Source of the DNA: CAISIP01 sp965278985 | Lineage (GTDB): Bacteria > Pseudomonadota > Gammaproteobacteria > Burkholderiales > Burkholderiaceae_C | NCBI GenBank assembly: GCA_965278985.1 | Contig: OZ257131.1 | Coordinates: forward strand, 868,001-932,000 | DNA length: 64,000 bases | Direction of reading: 5' to 3' | Shown: positions 33,336-41,910 of the stretch, piece by piece | How positions within the stretch are numbered: position 1 is the stretch's first letter | Layout: each line of letters starts with the position of its first letter | The notes under the pieces: model-generated | Databases searched by the model: none | Seen by the model: the letters and a program-made list of their open reading frames with translations, nothing else | Told to the model about the DNA's origin: nothing | Program-made: the position numbers and the translations under genes

Positions 33336-34742
33336 ATGAAAGTCATCATCGTGGGCGCCGGGCGCGTGGGGGAAAGCGTCGCCGAGAGCCTGGTTTCGGA
33401 GCGCAACGACATCACGGTGGTGGACACCGACCCCGTCCGCCTGGCCAGCCTGCAGGAGCGGCTGGACCTGCGCGGCGTGGTGGGCAACGGCATCGACCCC
33501 GCCGTGATGCGCGAGGCGGGCGTCGAGGATGCCGACATGCTGGTGGCCTGCGCGCCACTGGACGAAACCAACCTCGTGGTCTGCAAGCTCGCGCACGACC
33601 TGTTCCGCGTGCAGACCACCATCGCCCGCGTGCGCTCACCGGTCTTCGAGGACGGCTCGCCGCTGCTCAGCAAGGAGACGGGCTTCGCGGTCGACCAGGT
33701 GATCTGCCCCGAACGCTCGGTGACCAGCTACGTGCAAAAGCTCGTGGAGTACCCGGAGGCGCTGCAGGTCATCGAGTTCGCGACCGGCCTGGTCAGCCTG
33801 ATCACGGTGCGCGCCGTGGCCGGTGGTGCGCTGGTGGCCCACAACCTGGCCGACATCCCGCGGCTGGTGCCGGACGCCGAGATGCGCATCGTGGCCATCT
33901 ACCGCGACAACCAGGTGCTGACCGAGCTCGATGGCAGCACGCGCGTGGAGGCTGGTGACGAGGTCTTCGTGCTGGCCGCCACCGAGGACATCCGCCATGT
34001 GCTGGGGTCGCTGCGCCAGATGGACCGCCCGGTGCGCCGCGTGATGATCTCCGGCGGCGGCAAGGTGGGCCTGCGGCTGGCGCGCGCGATCCAGCATGAC
34101 TACCAGCTCAAGATCGTCGAGTTCAACGCGCAGCGCTGCGAGTACCTGGCCTCGCAGCTCTCCGACAAGGTGCTGGTGCTGCACGGCGACGCCACCGACG
34201 AGAACCTGATGGTCGACGAGCAGGTGGCCAGCATGGACCTGTTCCTGGCCCTCACCAGCGACGACGAGGACAACATCATGGCCAGCCTGCTGGCCAAGCG
34301 CCACGGCGCACGCCGCGTGCTGGCGCTGATCAACCGGCGGGCCTATGCGGACCTGGTGCAGACCACGCAGATCGACATCGCCATCTCGCCGGCACAGACC
34401 GTCATCGGCGAGCTGCTGGCCTTCGTGCGCCGCGGTGACATCGAGGCCGTGCACAGCCTGCGCCGCGGCGACGCGGAGGCGCTGGAGCTGGTCGTGCGCG
34501 GCGACCGCAAGACCAGCAAGGTGGCGCTGCGCCGCATCGAGGAGATCGCCCTGCCGCGCGGCGCACAGATCGGCGCCATCGTGCGCAACATGGAGGTGCA
34601 GGGGCGCAAGACCGAGGTCATCATGCCGCACCACGACACGGTGATCCAGCCCGGCGACCATGTGATCGTCTTCGTGCCGCGCAAGCGCATGGTGCGCGAC
34701 GTGGAACGCCTCTTCCAGGTCAGCGCGACCTTCCTGTTCTGA
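33336..34742 (+). CDS. trkA: Trk potassium-uptake regulatory subunit TrkA
   Basis: A 468-residue protein made of two RCK halves, each with a NAD-binding Rossmann motif: VIIVGAGRVGESVAESL at the start and VMISGGGKVGLRLARAIQ near residue 232, each followed by a TrkA-C domain. It binds NAD(H) and ATP/ADP at the membrane and gates the TrkH channel. ATG at 33336 is chosen by the conserved MKVIIVGAG start. trkH follows 45 bases later. A palindrome CCGGGTTAACCCGG lies upstream at 33275-33288. Confidence 0.95.
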   Translation: MKVIIVGAGRVGESVAESLVSERNDITVVDTDPVRLASLQERLDLRGVVGNGIDPAVMREAGVEDADMLVACAPLDETNLVVCKLAHDLFRVQTTIARVRSPVFEDGSPLLSKETGFAVDQVICPERSVTSYVQKLVEYPEALQVIEFATGLVSLITVRAVAGGALVAHNLADIPRLVPDAEMRIVAIYRDNQVLTELDGSTRVEAGDEVFVLAATEDIRHVLGSLRQMDRPVRRVMISGGGKVGLRLARAIQHDYQLKIVEFNAQRCEYLASQLSDKVLVLHGDATDENLMVDEQVASMDLFLALTSDDEDNIMASLLAKRHGARRVLALINRRAYADLVQTTQIDIAISPAQTVIGELLAFVRRGDIEAVHSLRRGDAEALELVVRGDRKTSKVALRRIEEIALPRGAQIGAIVRNMEVQGRKTEVIMPHHDTVIQPGDHVIVFVPRKRMVRDVERLFQVSATFLF

Positions 34743-34787
34743 TGACACAACCCCCATGCTTCCCCGCTGCGGCCGGGCGCCACTGAC

Positions 34788-36248
34788 ATGTCGTCTCCGT
34801 TAGCCATCGTCGCGTTGATCGGGCGGCTGGTCATCCTCTTCGCCCTGTTGATGCTGGTCCCGCTGGTCGCCAGTGCCACCGACGGCTGGCGCGCGGCGGT
34901 CCCCTTCCTGCAAGGCATGGGCATCACCCTGGCCAGCGGGCTGGCGCTGCTGGGCCTCACGCTGCACCACCGCAGCGAGGAACTGCTGCCGCGCGACGGC
35001 TTCGTGCTGGTGGGCCTGACCTGGATGGTGCTGCCCGCTTTCGGGGCGTTGCCACTGTGGCTGGCCGTGCCGGGCATGACCCTGACGGACGCGTATTTCG
35101 AGTCCATGAGCGGCTTCACGGCCACGGGCGCCACGGTGCTGAGCGGGCTCGATGCATTGCCGCTGGCCGTGAACGTCTGGCGATGCTTCCTTACGCTGGT
35201 GGGCGGGCTGGGCATCATCGTGCTGGCGGTGGCGATCCTGCCGCTGCTGGGCGTGGGGGGCTCGCAGCTGTTCAAGACCGAGATCACCGGCCCCATGAAG
35301 GACCAGAAGCTCACGCCGCGCATCGCCGAGACCGCGCGCGGCCTGTGGGTGATCTACGCGCTGTCGTCCATCGCCTGCGTGCTGGCCTACCGCTGGGCGG
35401 GCATGAGCTGGTCGGATGCGTTCATGCACATGTGTTCGACCATGAGCCTGGGCGGCTTCTCCTCGCACGACGACAGCTTCGGCTTCTGGGACTCGCCCAC
35501 CATCGAGATGGTGGCCGTGTGCTTCATGGTGCTGTCGGGCGTGAACTTCGCGCTGTACTTCGCCGCCTGGCGCAGGCGCTCGTTGATGCCGCTGTGGCGC
35601 GACGTGGAGCTGCGTGCCTTCATCCTGGTGCTGGCCGTGAGCATCCTGCTGATCACCGGCTACCTGCTGCTGCATCGGGAGTACACAGAGCCGCTGGAAG
35701 CCCTGCGCCACACGGTGTTCCACGTGGTGTCTGTGGCCACCACCACCGGCTTCACCACGCACGACTTCACGCTGTGGCCCACCTTCGTGCCGCCGATGAT
35801 GCTGCTGCTGGGCTGCTTCGCCACCTGTGCCGGCTCCACGGGCGGCGGCATCAAGATGGTGCGCATGCTGCTGCTGCTCAAGCAGTCGCAGCGCGAGCTG
35901 GTGCGCATCATTCACCCCAATGTCGTGAACCCGGTGGTGCTGGGTGGCGTGACCGTGTCGGCGCGCGTGATGCACAGCGTGATCGCGTACATGATGCTCT
36001 ACGGCATGACGCTGGTGGTCTTCACGATGGTGCTGCTGTTTTCCGGCATGGACATGGTCTCGGCGTTCACGGCCGTGCTGGCCTGCGTCAACAACATCGG
36101 CCCGGGGCTGGGGCAGGTGGGGCCGTCCTTCAACTTCACCGACATCACCCCGTTCCAGACCTGGGTGCTGATCCTGGCCATGCCACTGGGCCGGCTGGAG
36201 CTGCTGTCGCTGTTGGTGCTGTTCACGCCGCAGTTCTGGCGGAGATAG
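34788..36248 (+). CDS. trkH: Trk potassium-uptake channel TrkH
   Basis: A 486-residue membrane protein with about ten to twelve hydrophobic spans and the four pore-loop repeats of the SKT superfamily: SGFTATGATVLSG, CSTMSLGGFSSHD, VATTTGFTTHDF and VLACVNNIGPGLG. These form the selectivity filter for potassium. With TrkA it makes the low-affinity, constitutive K+ uptake system. Same transcript as trkA by spacing. Confidence 0.95.
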   Translation: MSSPLAIVALIGRLVILFALLMLVPLVASATDGWRAAVPFLQGMGITLASGLALLGLTLHHRSEELLPRDGFVLVGLTWMVLPAFGALPLWLAVPGMTLTDAYFESMSGFTATGATVLSGLDALPLAVNVWRCFLTLVGGLGIIVLAVAILPLLGVGGSQLFKTEITGPMKDQKLTPRIAETARGLWVIYALSSIACVLAYRWAGMSWSDAFMHMCSTMSLGGFSSHDDSFGFWDSPTIEMVAVCFMVLSGVNFALYFAAWRRRSLMPLWRDVELRAFILVLAVSILLITGYLLLHREYTEPLEALRHTVFHVVSVATTTGFTTHDFTLWPTFVPPMMLLLGCFATCAGSTGGGIKMVRMLLLLKQSQRELVRIIHPNVVNPVVLGGVTVSARVMHSVIAYMMLYGMTLVVFTMVLLFSGMDMVSAFTAVLACVNNIGPGLGQVGPSFNFTDITPFQTWVLILAMPLGRLELLSLLVLFTPQFWRR

Positions 36249-36291
36249 TGGAACACTCCCCGGTTGCGGCCTCACCGGTACCATCGCCGAC

Positions 36292-36714
36292 ATGAAGAAG
36301 ATATTGCCCGCACCCACCGCGCAATGCCCCTGCGGCAGCGGTGACGGATACGGCGCCTGTTGCGGCCCCTGGCATGCCGGGCTGGCCGAGGGGGTGCATG
36401 CCCCGACCCCCGAATCGCTTATGCGCTCGCGCTACGGCGCCTATGTGCTGCAGCTCACAGACTACCTGATGGCCACCTGGCATCCTTCCACCGCACCGGG
36501 CGAACTCGACATGGCGCCCGTCAAATGGCTGGGCCTGGAGGTGCGCGCAGCGCAGGCCAGTGGCGATGCGGGCGTGGTGGAGTTCGTCGCGCGTTACCGC
36601 GACAGCAACGGCCGCGCCCAGCGCATGCACGAGACCAGCCGCTTCGTGCGCGAACAGGGGCGCTGGTATTACATCGATGGCGTCTTTCCGCAGACCGACG
36701 CCCCAGGCCTTTGA
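36292..36714 (+). CDS. YchJ-family (UPF0225) SEC-C protein
   Basis: A 140-residue protein with an N-terminal SEC-C-like zinc motif, QCPCGSGDGYGACCGPWH (Cys 12, 14, 23, 24 and His 28), followed by the conserved YchJ domain with SLMRSRYGAYV and DYLMATWHPSTAP. Function is not established. It lies 43 bases after trkH and 12 bases before the thioredoxin-like gene. Confidence 0.85.
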   Translation: MKKILPAPTAQCPCGSGDGYGACCGPWHAGLAEGVHAPTPESLMRSRYGAYVLQLTDYLMATWHPSTAPGELDMAPVKWLGLEVRAAQASGDAGVVEFVARYRDSNGRAQRMHETSRFVREQGRWYYIDGVFPQTDAPGL

Positions 36715-36726
36715 GGAGTTTGTGAG

Positions 36727-37056
36727 ATGGCACACGAATACGCGACCACCCAGCCCCAGCGCAGCGACATCGACGCGTTGCGCGGCCCGGCCGTGCTGGA
36801 TTTCGGCACCAACTGGTGCGGCATCTGCAACGCCGCCCGCCCGCTGATCGAGGCCGCCTTCGCCCCGCATGCTGGCGTGGCCCACATGAAGGTGGAGGAC
36901 GGCTCGGGCCGGCCGCTGGGCCGCAGCTTCGGCGTGAAGCTCTGGCCCACGCTGGTGTTCCTGCGCGATGGCGTGGAGGTCGAGCGCCTGGTGCGGCCGC
37001 AGTCGCAGCAGCAGGTGGCCGACGCGCTGGCGCGCCTGGTCCCTTCGGCGGGCTGA
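36727..37056 (+). CDS. Thioredoxin-like protein (CGIC active site)
   Basis: A 109-residue thioredoxin fold with the redox motif WCGICN at residues 30-35 in place of the canonical WCGPC, and the cis-proline segment VKLWPTLVFLRDG. The central proline change to isoleucine should alter redox potential. No signal peptide, so it is cytoplasmic. It is 12 bases after the YchJ-like gene. Confidence 0.88.
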   Translation: MAHEYATTQPQRSDIDALRGPAVLDFGTNWCGICNAARPLIEAAFAPHAGVAHMKVEDGSGRPLGRSFGVKLWPTLVFLRDGVEVERLVRPQSQQQVADALARLVPSAG

Positions 37057-37134
37057 GCGGCACGACCCTGCCCGCGTCCCGCGGGCGGCCGGGCACGGCA
37101 TACTCGGCGTGGTCATCACTTGCTTGAATCTGGA

Positions 37135-38049
37135 ATGGACAAAGAAGTAGCGCCGGCCGTGCTGGCGGTCGTCAACGAAAAGCGCCTCGCGGGCGAAAAG
37201 CGCACGCCGGTCGAGATCATCACCCGCATGGGGGTCTTCGATGCGCGCGAAAAGGCCTCCGACCATGCCTGGCTGGCCACGGGCGGGCATGTCATCGTGA
37301 CCATCTGGGCGGAGTTCGTCAGCGTGGGCAGCGGCGGGCGCTGGTTCTACCTCGAATCGCTGGATGCCGAGCGGCGCCTGGGTGGCGGTGAACGCACTGC
37401 CCTTCAGGCCCAGCGCGCGAAGGACCGCATCGGCCTGCTCAAGCAGGCGCACGCGCAGGGCCAGCGTGTGCGAGCCGTGCTGCAGACCAACCGTGTCGCG
37501 ATCGCTGGTCTCGAATCCGACAAGGCCGCCAAGGTGGCGGCGCGCGTGCCGGACGACGAGACATGGCATGTCGCCGCCTGGGACGAGGACGCCAAGCTCG
37601 CCGTGCTGGTGCGTGGCGAGGCGGGGTGGACACCCACGGAGGCCGAGGTCGACGCCGCACGCGCGCTGGGTGGCGTGCCCCCGGTCGTGGTGGTCGCCCC
37701 GGTGCCGGAGGCCTCCAGCGCAGAGGCCCACGCAGCCGCCATGGCCCACCTGACCCGCCATTTCGCGGGCTACGGCTACCAGGCGGCCGACGTGCGGGAC
37801 CAAGGCCTGGGCTACGACATCGCGGTGTCGGACAAGAAGGGCAACCGGTTGCTGCAGCTGGCCGTCAAGGGCACGGCGCCGGGCGCCACCAGTTTCCAGC
37901 TCACGGCACTGGAGCGCGCCAGCGCCGCGCGCGGGGACCCGTGGCGGCTGGCGGTGGTCAGCGACGTCACCGGCCCGGCGCCGCAGCACAGGCTGTACAA
38001 GCCCGCCGAGGTCGATACGGCCCCGGGGCTGGAGCCGCCCCAGGCCTAG
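37135..38049 (+). CDS. DUF3883-domain protein with degenerate nuclease-like motif
   Basis: A 304-residue protein. The C-terminal part (about residues 200-290) looks like DUF3883: HFAGYGYQAADVRDQGLGYDI, then LLQLAVKGT and an ELTALERASAARGDPW-type helix. In this fold the pattern GYDI..(I)EVK resembles a PD-(D/E)XK core; here D228 is kept but the Glu before V-K is Ala (A243), so nuclease activity is doubtful. The N-terminal 190 residues are unfamiliar. The ATG at 37135 is preferred to a TTG at 37120. It is the last gene of the trkA run. Confidence 0.65.
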   Translation: MDKEVAPAVLAVVNEKRLAGEKRTPVEIITRMGVFDAREKASDHAWLATGGHVIVTIWAEFVSVGSGGRWFYLESLDAERRLGGGERTALQAQRAKDRIGLLKQAHAQGQRVRAVLQTNRVAIAGLESDKAAKVAARVPDDETWHVAAWDEDAKLAVLVRGEAGWTPTEAEVDAARALGGVPPVVVVAPVPEASSAEAHAAAMAHLTRHFAGYGYQAADVRDQGLGYDIAVSDKKGNRLLQLAVKGTAPGATSFQLTALERASAARGDPWRLAVVSDVTGPAPQHRLYKPAEVDTAPGLEPPQA

Positions 38050-38108
38050 CGATGTGCGGTGCGCAGGCCCGGCCGGGCGTTGCCGCCCGCGGTCCATGGC
38101 CTGTGCGT

Positions 38109-38474
38109 CTATTCCATGCCCGTGGCACGGGCCAGGGGCATGCGGGGTCTTCTCTGGGCGGATGCACGCGCATGTTCGCGTCGCCGCAGCGCCGCCAGCA
38201 CGGTGACCGCGCTGCAGCCCACCAGGTTGATGGTGGACACGGTGACGAAGAACGTATCCGCCACCACCCACAGGCCGTAGAGTACCGCTGCCATGTGCGA
38301 CAGCACCCACGAGCTCCACGTCAGCAGCGAGATGGCGGATGCGCCGTCGCGGCTGCGCCAGACGGCGGCGATCTGCGGCAGGTAGGTGAACAGCCGTGCC
38401 GAGTTGCTCAGCAGATAACACCAGGCGATGGCCGCGATCCAGGCCGGTGCGTGCAGGGCGGTGGTGATTTCCAT
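38109..38474 (-). CDS. PQ-loop/SemiSWEET-like small membrane protein
   Basis: A 121-residue protein with three hydrophobic spans in the first 95 residues and a PQ-loop, TYLPQIAAVWRSRDGASAIS (P33-Q34), typical of half-transporters that dimerise to move sugars or other small solutes. The polar Arg-rich C-terminal tail is cytoplasmic. It lies 25 bases after the Bug gene on the same strand. Substrate unknown. Confidence 0.78.
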   Translation of the reverse strand: MEITTALHAPAWIAAIAWCYLLSNSARLFTYLPQIAAVWRSRDGASAISLLTWSSWVLSHMAAVLYGLWVVADTFFVTVSTINLVGCSAVTVLAALRRREHARASAQRRPRMPLARATGME

Positions 38475-38499
38475 CGCAGGCTCCGCGCGTTGGGGGTGC

Positions 38500-39462
38500 T
38501 CAGTCGGCCTTGATGCCGGCTGCGCGCATCAGCCGCGCCCAGCGCGGTGTCTCGTCGGCGATGAGCCGCGCGAACTCGGCGGGCGTGCTGCCCACCGGTT
38601 GCGCACCCATGCCGGCAAGCCGTTCGCGCACCGCCGGCAGCGCCAGCGCCTGCACAGCGGCTGCATGCAGGCGCTGCAGTGCCTCGGGCGGCGTGCCGGC
38701 CGGTGCCAGCAGGCCGAACCAGGCCACGGCTTCGAATCCAGGGAAACCAAGCTCTGCCATGGTGGGCAGGTCCGGCAGCACGGCCAGGCGCTGCAGTGTG
38801 GACGTGGCCAGCGCGCGCAGCTTGCCGTCGCGCACCAGCGGCAGCGCGGTGGCCGTGGGCGCGTAGAACATCGTCACGTTGCCACCCACCACGTCCGTCA
38901 GCGGGCTGTTCTTGTAGGGCACGTGCACGATGTCGATGCCCGCGCCGCTGCGCAGCAGCTCACCGGCACGGTGACCGGAGGTGCCGGCACCGGGCGAGGC
39001 GAAGCTGAGCTTGCCAGGTTGGGCCTTGGCCAGTGCCACCAGCTCGGCCACGCTGCGCGCCGGCACCTGGTTGCCGACGACCAGGATGTTGGGCGTGACC
39101 GTGATCTGCGACACCGGGGCGAGGTCACGCAGGGGCTCGTAGGGCAGCTTGTCGTAGATGGCCGGGTTGACGACGATGGCCGCGTCGCCGGACAGCACCA
39201 GGGTGTAGCCATCCGGTGTGGCCTTGGCCACCTGGGCCACGCCGATGTTCCCCGCCGCCCCGGGCACGTTCTGCACCACCACCGGCACGCCCAGCACGGG
39301 TGCCATGTGTTCGGCCAGCAGACGGCCCAGCACGTCCACCGCCGAGCCTGCGGCGAAGGGCACCACCAGTTGCACGGGACGTTCGGGGTAGGCGGCCAGC
39401 GCCCAGGCCGGGATGGCGGCCAGTGCCAGCGCGGCTGTCATGCGGATGAATTGGCGTTTCAT
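38500..39462 (-). CDS. Bug-family (TctC-like) periplasmic binding protein
   Basis: A 320-residue exported protein: basic start MKRQFIRM, hydrophobic signal and cleavage after AWALAAYPERPVQLVVPFAAG, the classic Bug N-terminus. Conserved features include VVVQNVPGAAGNIGVAQVA and GTSGHRAGELLRSGAGIDIVH. Bug proteins capture carboxylates or other small acids and are greatly expanded in Burkholderiales; most, like this one, lack neighbouring TctAB membrane genes. Its start overlaps the upstream unknown gene by four bases. An 11-bp-phased repeat lies about 80 bases upstream. Confidence 0.93.
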   Translation of the reverse strand: MKRQFIRMTAALALAAIPAWALAAYPERPVQLVVPFAAGSAVDVLGRLLAEHMAPVLGVPVVVQNVPGAAGNIGVAQVAKATPDGYTLVLSGDAAIVVNPAIYDKLPYEPLRDLAPVSQITVTPNILVVGNQVPARSVAELVALAKAQPGKLSFASPGAGTSGHRAGELLRSGAGIDIVHVPYKNSPLTDVVGGNVTMFYAPTATALPLVRDGKLRALATSTLQRLAVLPDLPTMAELGFPGFEAVAWFGLLAPAGTPPEALQRLHAAAVQALALPAVRERLAGMGAQPVGSTPAEFARLIADETPRWARLMRAAGIKAD

Positions 39463-40046
39463 GGGGTTCCTCCTGAAGGGGTTGTGGATGGGTGGACCGC
39501 ATCTTCGATCGCGTCACAGCTGCCTGTCTTCAAGCCGGCCTGAAGCTTTTCTGAGGGTTGGTGTGACCGCGCAGCGTGGCGCCGGCCGAACTCCAGGCGT
39601 TGTGTGTGGTGGTGGACCATGGCCCAGCGCAGCGAGGCCGGGAACACCACCAAGTCGTCGGAGCCCGGATAACAGAAGGCCTGCCAATGCCGAACGAACA
39701 CGCCCCAGTGCGTACAGAGCGCCAGCTCGGGCTCCCACGACAGCCACACACGCATCTGCATCGCGGGCTGGCAGCCGCTCAGCCAATGCGCCACCGCGCC
39801 TGCATGCGCTGCTGCATCGTGCCGGCACAGCGCGAATTGCGACCCGTCCAGCCCCCCACCGTCGAGCAATGCGCCGGAAGCGCGAAAGGCTGCGCGCGCC
39901 TGCCGCGCGGGCAGCACCCGCAAAGCCGCCAGCACACGGGGTGGCAGCGGATGGCGGCCGCTGCCCAGCCAGCGCCAGGCCAGCGCAAAGCCTGCCAACG
40001 GCGGCGCGTTGCTGCCCGGATCGAGGTCTTTGGAAATAATGGCCAT
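39459..40046 (-). CDS. Hypothetical protein coupled to the Bug gene
   Basis: A 195-residue protein I do not recognise with confidence. It is rich in Trp and His, with CYPGSDDLVVFPASLRWAM near residue 135 and WGVFVRHWQAF before it, a pattern reminiscent of DUF2947-type proteins. No signal peptide or membrane span. The start at 40046 is inferred; it is 69 bases from the divergent CadC-like gene. The stop overlaps the Bug start (ATGA), so the two are coupled. Confidence 0.6.
   Translation of the reverse strand: MAIISKDLDPGSNAPPLAGFALAWRWLGSGRHPLPPRVLAALRVLPARQARAAFRASGALLDGGGLDGSQFALCRHDAAAHAGAVAHWLSGCQPAMQMRVWLSWEPELALCTHWGVFVRHWQAFCYPGSDDLVVFPASLRWAMVHHHTQRLEFGRRHAARSHQPSEKLQAGLKTGSCDAIEDAVHPSTTPSGGTP
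39540..39557. promoter_or_regulatory. 11-bp-phased direct repeat upstream of the Bug gene
   Basis: CTGAAGCTTTTCTGAGGG: two CTGA(A/G)G units whose starts are 11 bases apart, the spacing used by OmpR/PhoB-type winged helices. With its flanks (39539-39561) it matches the repeat in front of the CadC-like gene at 20 of 23 positions. It lies inside the 3' end of the upstream unknown gene, about 80 bases before the Bug start. Confidence 0.45.
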
Positions 40047-40092
40047 GTCGCGGCATGATGCGGCTTCGTCCTTCGCCCGTGGAGGGACGGTC

Positions 40093-40110
40093 CTGAAGCA
40101 TTTCTGAAGG
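40093..40110. promoter_or_regulatory. 11-bp-phased direct repeat at the CadC-like gene start
   Basis: CTGAAGCATTTCTGAAGG, two CTGAAG units with an 11-base period, ends six bases before the CadC-like ATG and within 70 bases of the divergent gene start. It shares 20 of 23 bases with the copy at 39539-39561. It could be an autoregulatory site; note that its last AAGG also serves as the Shine-Dalgarno sequence. Confidence 0.5.
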
Positions 40111-40115
40111 TTTGC

Positions 40116-41816
40116 ATGAAGGCTGCTCCCCCCACCGCCTTGTCGCCGCCCGCTGCCGCCGTGCCGCTGCGCATCGGGCAGTGGCGCGTCGAGGCCGCCA
40201 TGGACGAGATCATGCTGGGCACGCAGCGCACCAAGCTCGAGCCGCGCTGCATGCGCCTGCTGCTGGCCCTGGCCAGCGACCCGGGGAGGGTCTGGGGCGT
40301 CGAGGCGTTGCTGGACGCGGTGTGGCCGGGCGTCGTCGTCACCTCCAATTCCCTGTACCAGGCCGTGGCCGAGCTGCGCCGCATCCTGCAGGCCGATGCC
40401 CGGACCGGAGCGTTCATCGCCACCGTTCCGCGCAAGGGCTACCGCATGGTGGCGCCGGTCGTCCTGGGCCCCATTTCCGGCACGCCATCGGCGGCGCCGC
40501 GTGATGCGGCAACACCTGCATCGGATGCCTCGGGCACCGAGTCGGCCGCCCGCGATCCGCTGCCCACGCGCAAGAGCCTGGGGCCACGTTCCGTCGCGGT
40601 GCTGCCCTTTCGTGCGCGGGGTCTGCCCGAGGCGCTGGGGTTCCTGCGCGAGAGCCTGCTCGGCGAGCTGGTGGCCGAGCTGTCGCGCCAGCCGCAGCTG
40701 GCCACCATAGCGCGTGGCACCATGCTGGGTTATGCCGACCAGGCGGTGGACTACCAGCAGCTGGCGGCGCAACTGGGTGTGCGCTTCGTCGTTGACGGCT
40801 CCATCGACAGCATGGGCGCGCAGGCCGAAGGGGGCTTGCGCATCGTGGCCGACCTGGTCGACACGGCCAGCGGCCAGCAGATCTGGAGCGAAACCCTGGC
40901 GCTGGACCGGCACGCCTGGCCCACGCTGGGCCAGCAGGTGGTGGGCCGGCTGGCGCGCGTGCTCAACCTCGAGGTGGCAGCGGGCGCCGTGCGCCGGCCG
41001 GCACCGCAGGACGGCGCGGCCTCGCAGGCCCTGGGCACCGCGCTGCGGGCCTGGGTGGAGCTGTATTGCCGGCCGCAAACGCGCGACACCAACGACCGCG
41101 CCTGGCAGTGGGCGCGCGAGGCGCTGCAGGCCGACGATTCGTTGGCCGTGGCCTGGAACGCGCTGGCCTACTGCGAGTGGCGGGCGGCGCAGTATGCGTG
41201 GCACCGCCGCGCGCGGGGCGACCTGCTGCGCGACGCCCTGCAGCATGCGGGCCAGGCCATCGAACGTGACCCGCGCGACCCCGAGCCCCACTACACCGTG
41301 GCCCTGTGCACCTTTTCCCTGGGCGAGCCGCTGCGCGCCGAGGCCGCGCTGCGCCATTGCCTGGGCCTGAGCCCCTCTTATGCGCCGGCCTTGGGCCTGC
41401 TGGGACTGGTGCGCACCATGCTGGGCCATCCCGAGGAAGCGGCGGACTGGAGCGCACGCGCCTTCGCGCTGAGCCCGCATGAACCGCTGCGCGCCATCTG
41501 GCACTGGAGCGACGCCTGGGCGAGCCTGGAGAGGGGTGACGATGCGGCCGCGTTGCGGCATGCACACCTCGGCATGACGGCGAACCCGGATTTTCCGAGC
41601 TGCCACCTGGCCGCTGCCGTTGCGGCACACCGGCTGGGCGACGCGGCACTGGCCGCGCGGTGCGTGGACTTCCTGCGCGACAGCACCGCTTTCTCCAGCA
41701 TCGAAGGCATCCAGCGCAACCTGCCGCTGGTGCGCATGTCACGCCACGGTGACCGCGCGCTGGCGGACCTGCGCGCCGTGGGTTTGCCGGAGTCGGAGGC
41801 CGGATCCACCGTCTGA
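40116..41816 (+). CDS. CadC-like winged-helix regulator with TPR domain
   Basis: A 566-residue regulator. Residues about 18-110 form an OmpR/PhoB-type winged helix (QRTKLEPRCMRLLLALASDP, VEALLDAVWPGVVVTSNSLY, then FIATVPRKGYRMVAP). The segment VAVLPFRARGLPEALGFLRE and DGSIDSMGAQAEGGLRI form the middle domain seen in CadC-like soluble regulators, and the C-terminal 260 residues are TPR-like helices (RAEAALRHCLGLSPSYAPAL). No transmembrane helix is seen, unlike E. coli CadC. It is divergent from the unknown/Bug/PQ-loop genes and is their likely regulator. Confidence 0.88.
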   Translation: MKAAPPTALSPPAAAVPLRIGQWRVEAAMDEIMLGTQRTKLEPRCMRLLLALASDPGRVWGVEALLDAVWPGVVVTSNSLYQAVAELRRILQADARTGAFIATVPRKGYRMVAPVVLGPISGTPSAAPRDAATPASDASGTESAARDPLPTRKSLGPRSVAVLPFRARGLPEALGFLRESLLGELVAELSRQPQLATIARGTMLGYADQAVDYQQLAAQLGVRFVVDGSIDSMGAQAEGGLRIVADLVDTASGQQIWSETLALDRHAWPTLGQQVVGRLARVLNLEVAAGAVRRPAPQDGAASQALGTALRAWVELYCRPQTRDTNDRAWQWAREALQADDSLAVAWNALAYCEWRAAQYAWHRRARGDLLRDALQHAGQAIERDPRDPEPHYTVALCTFSLGEPLRAEAALRHCLGLSPSYAPALGLLGLVRTMLGHPEEAADWSARAFALSPHEPLRAIWHWSDAWASLERGDDAAALRHAHLGMTANPDFPSCHLAAAVAAHRLGDAALAARCVDFLRDSTAFSSIEGIQRNLPLVRMSRHGDRALADLRAVGLPESEAGSTV

Positions 41817-41910
41817 CCTGCTCGGTAGCAGGGTGTGCGGCCCGTTGTGCGCCTGGGCAAGACGTCGTACGGCGGGGCCGTGGCCGGGGGCACCGGCGGC
41901 GGGTGCTGCC

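Noticed and set aside
41817..41832. CCTGCT-CGGT-AGCAGG hairpin after the CadC-like gene
   Set aside because: Stem of six and no T-run; too weak to be called a terminator.
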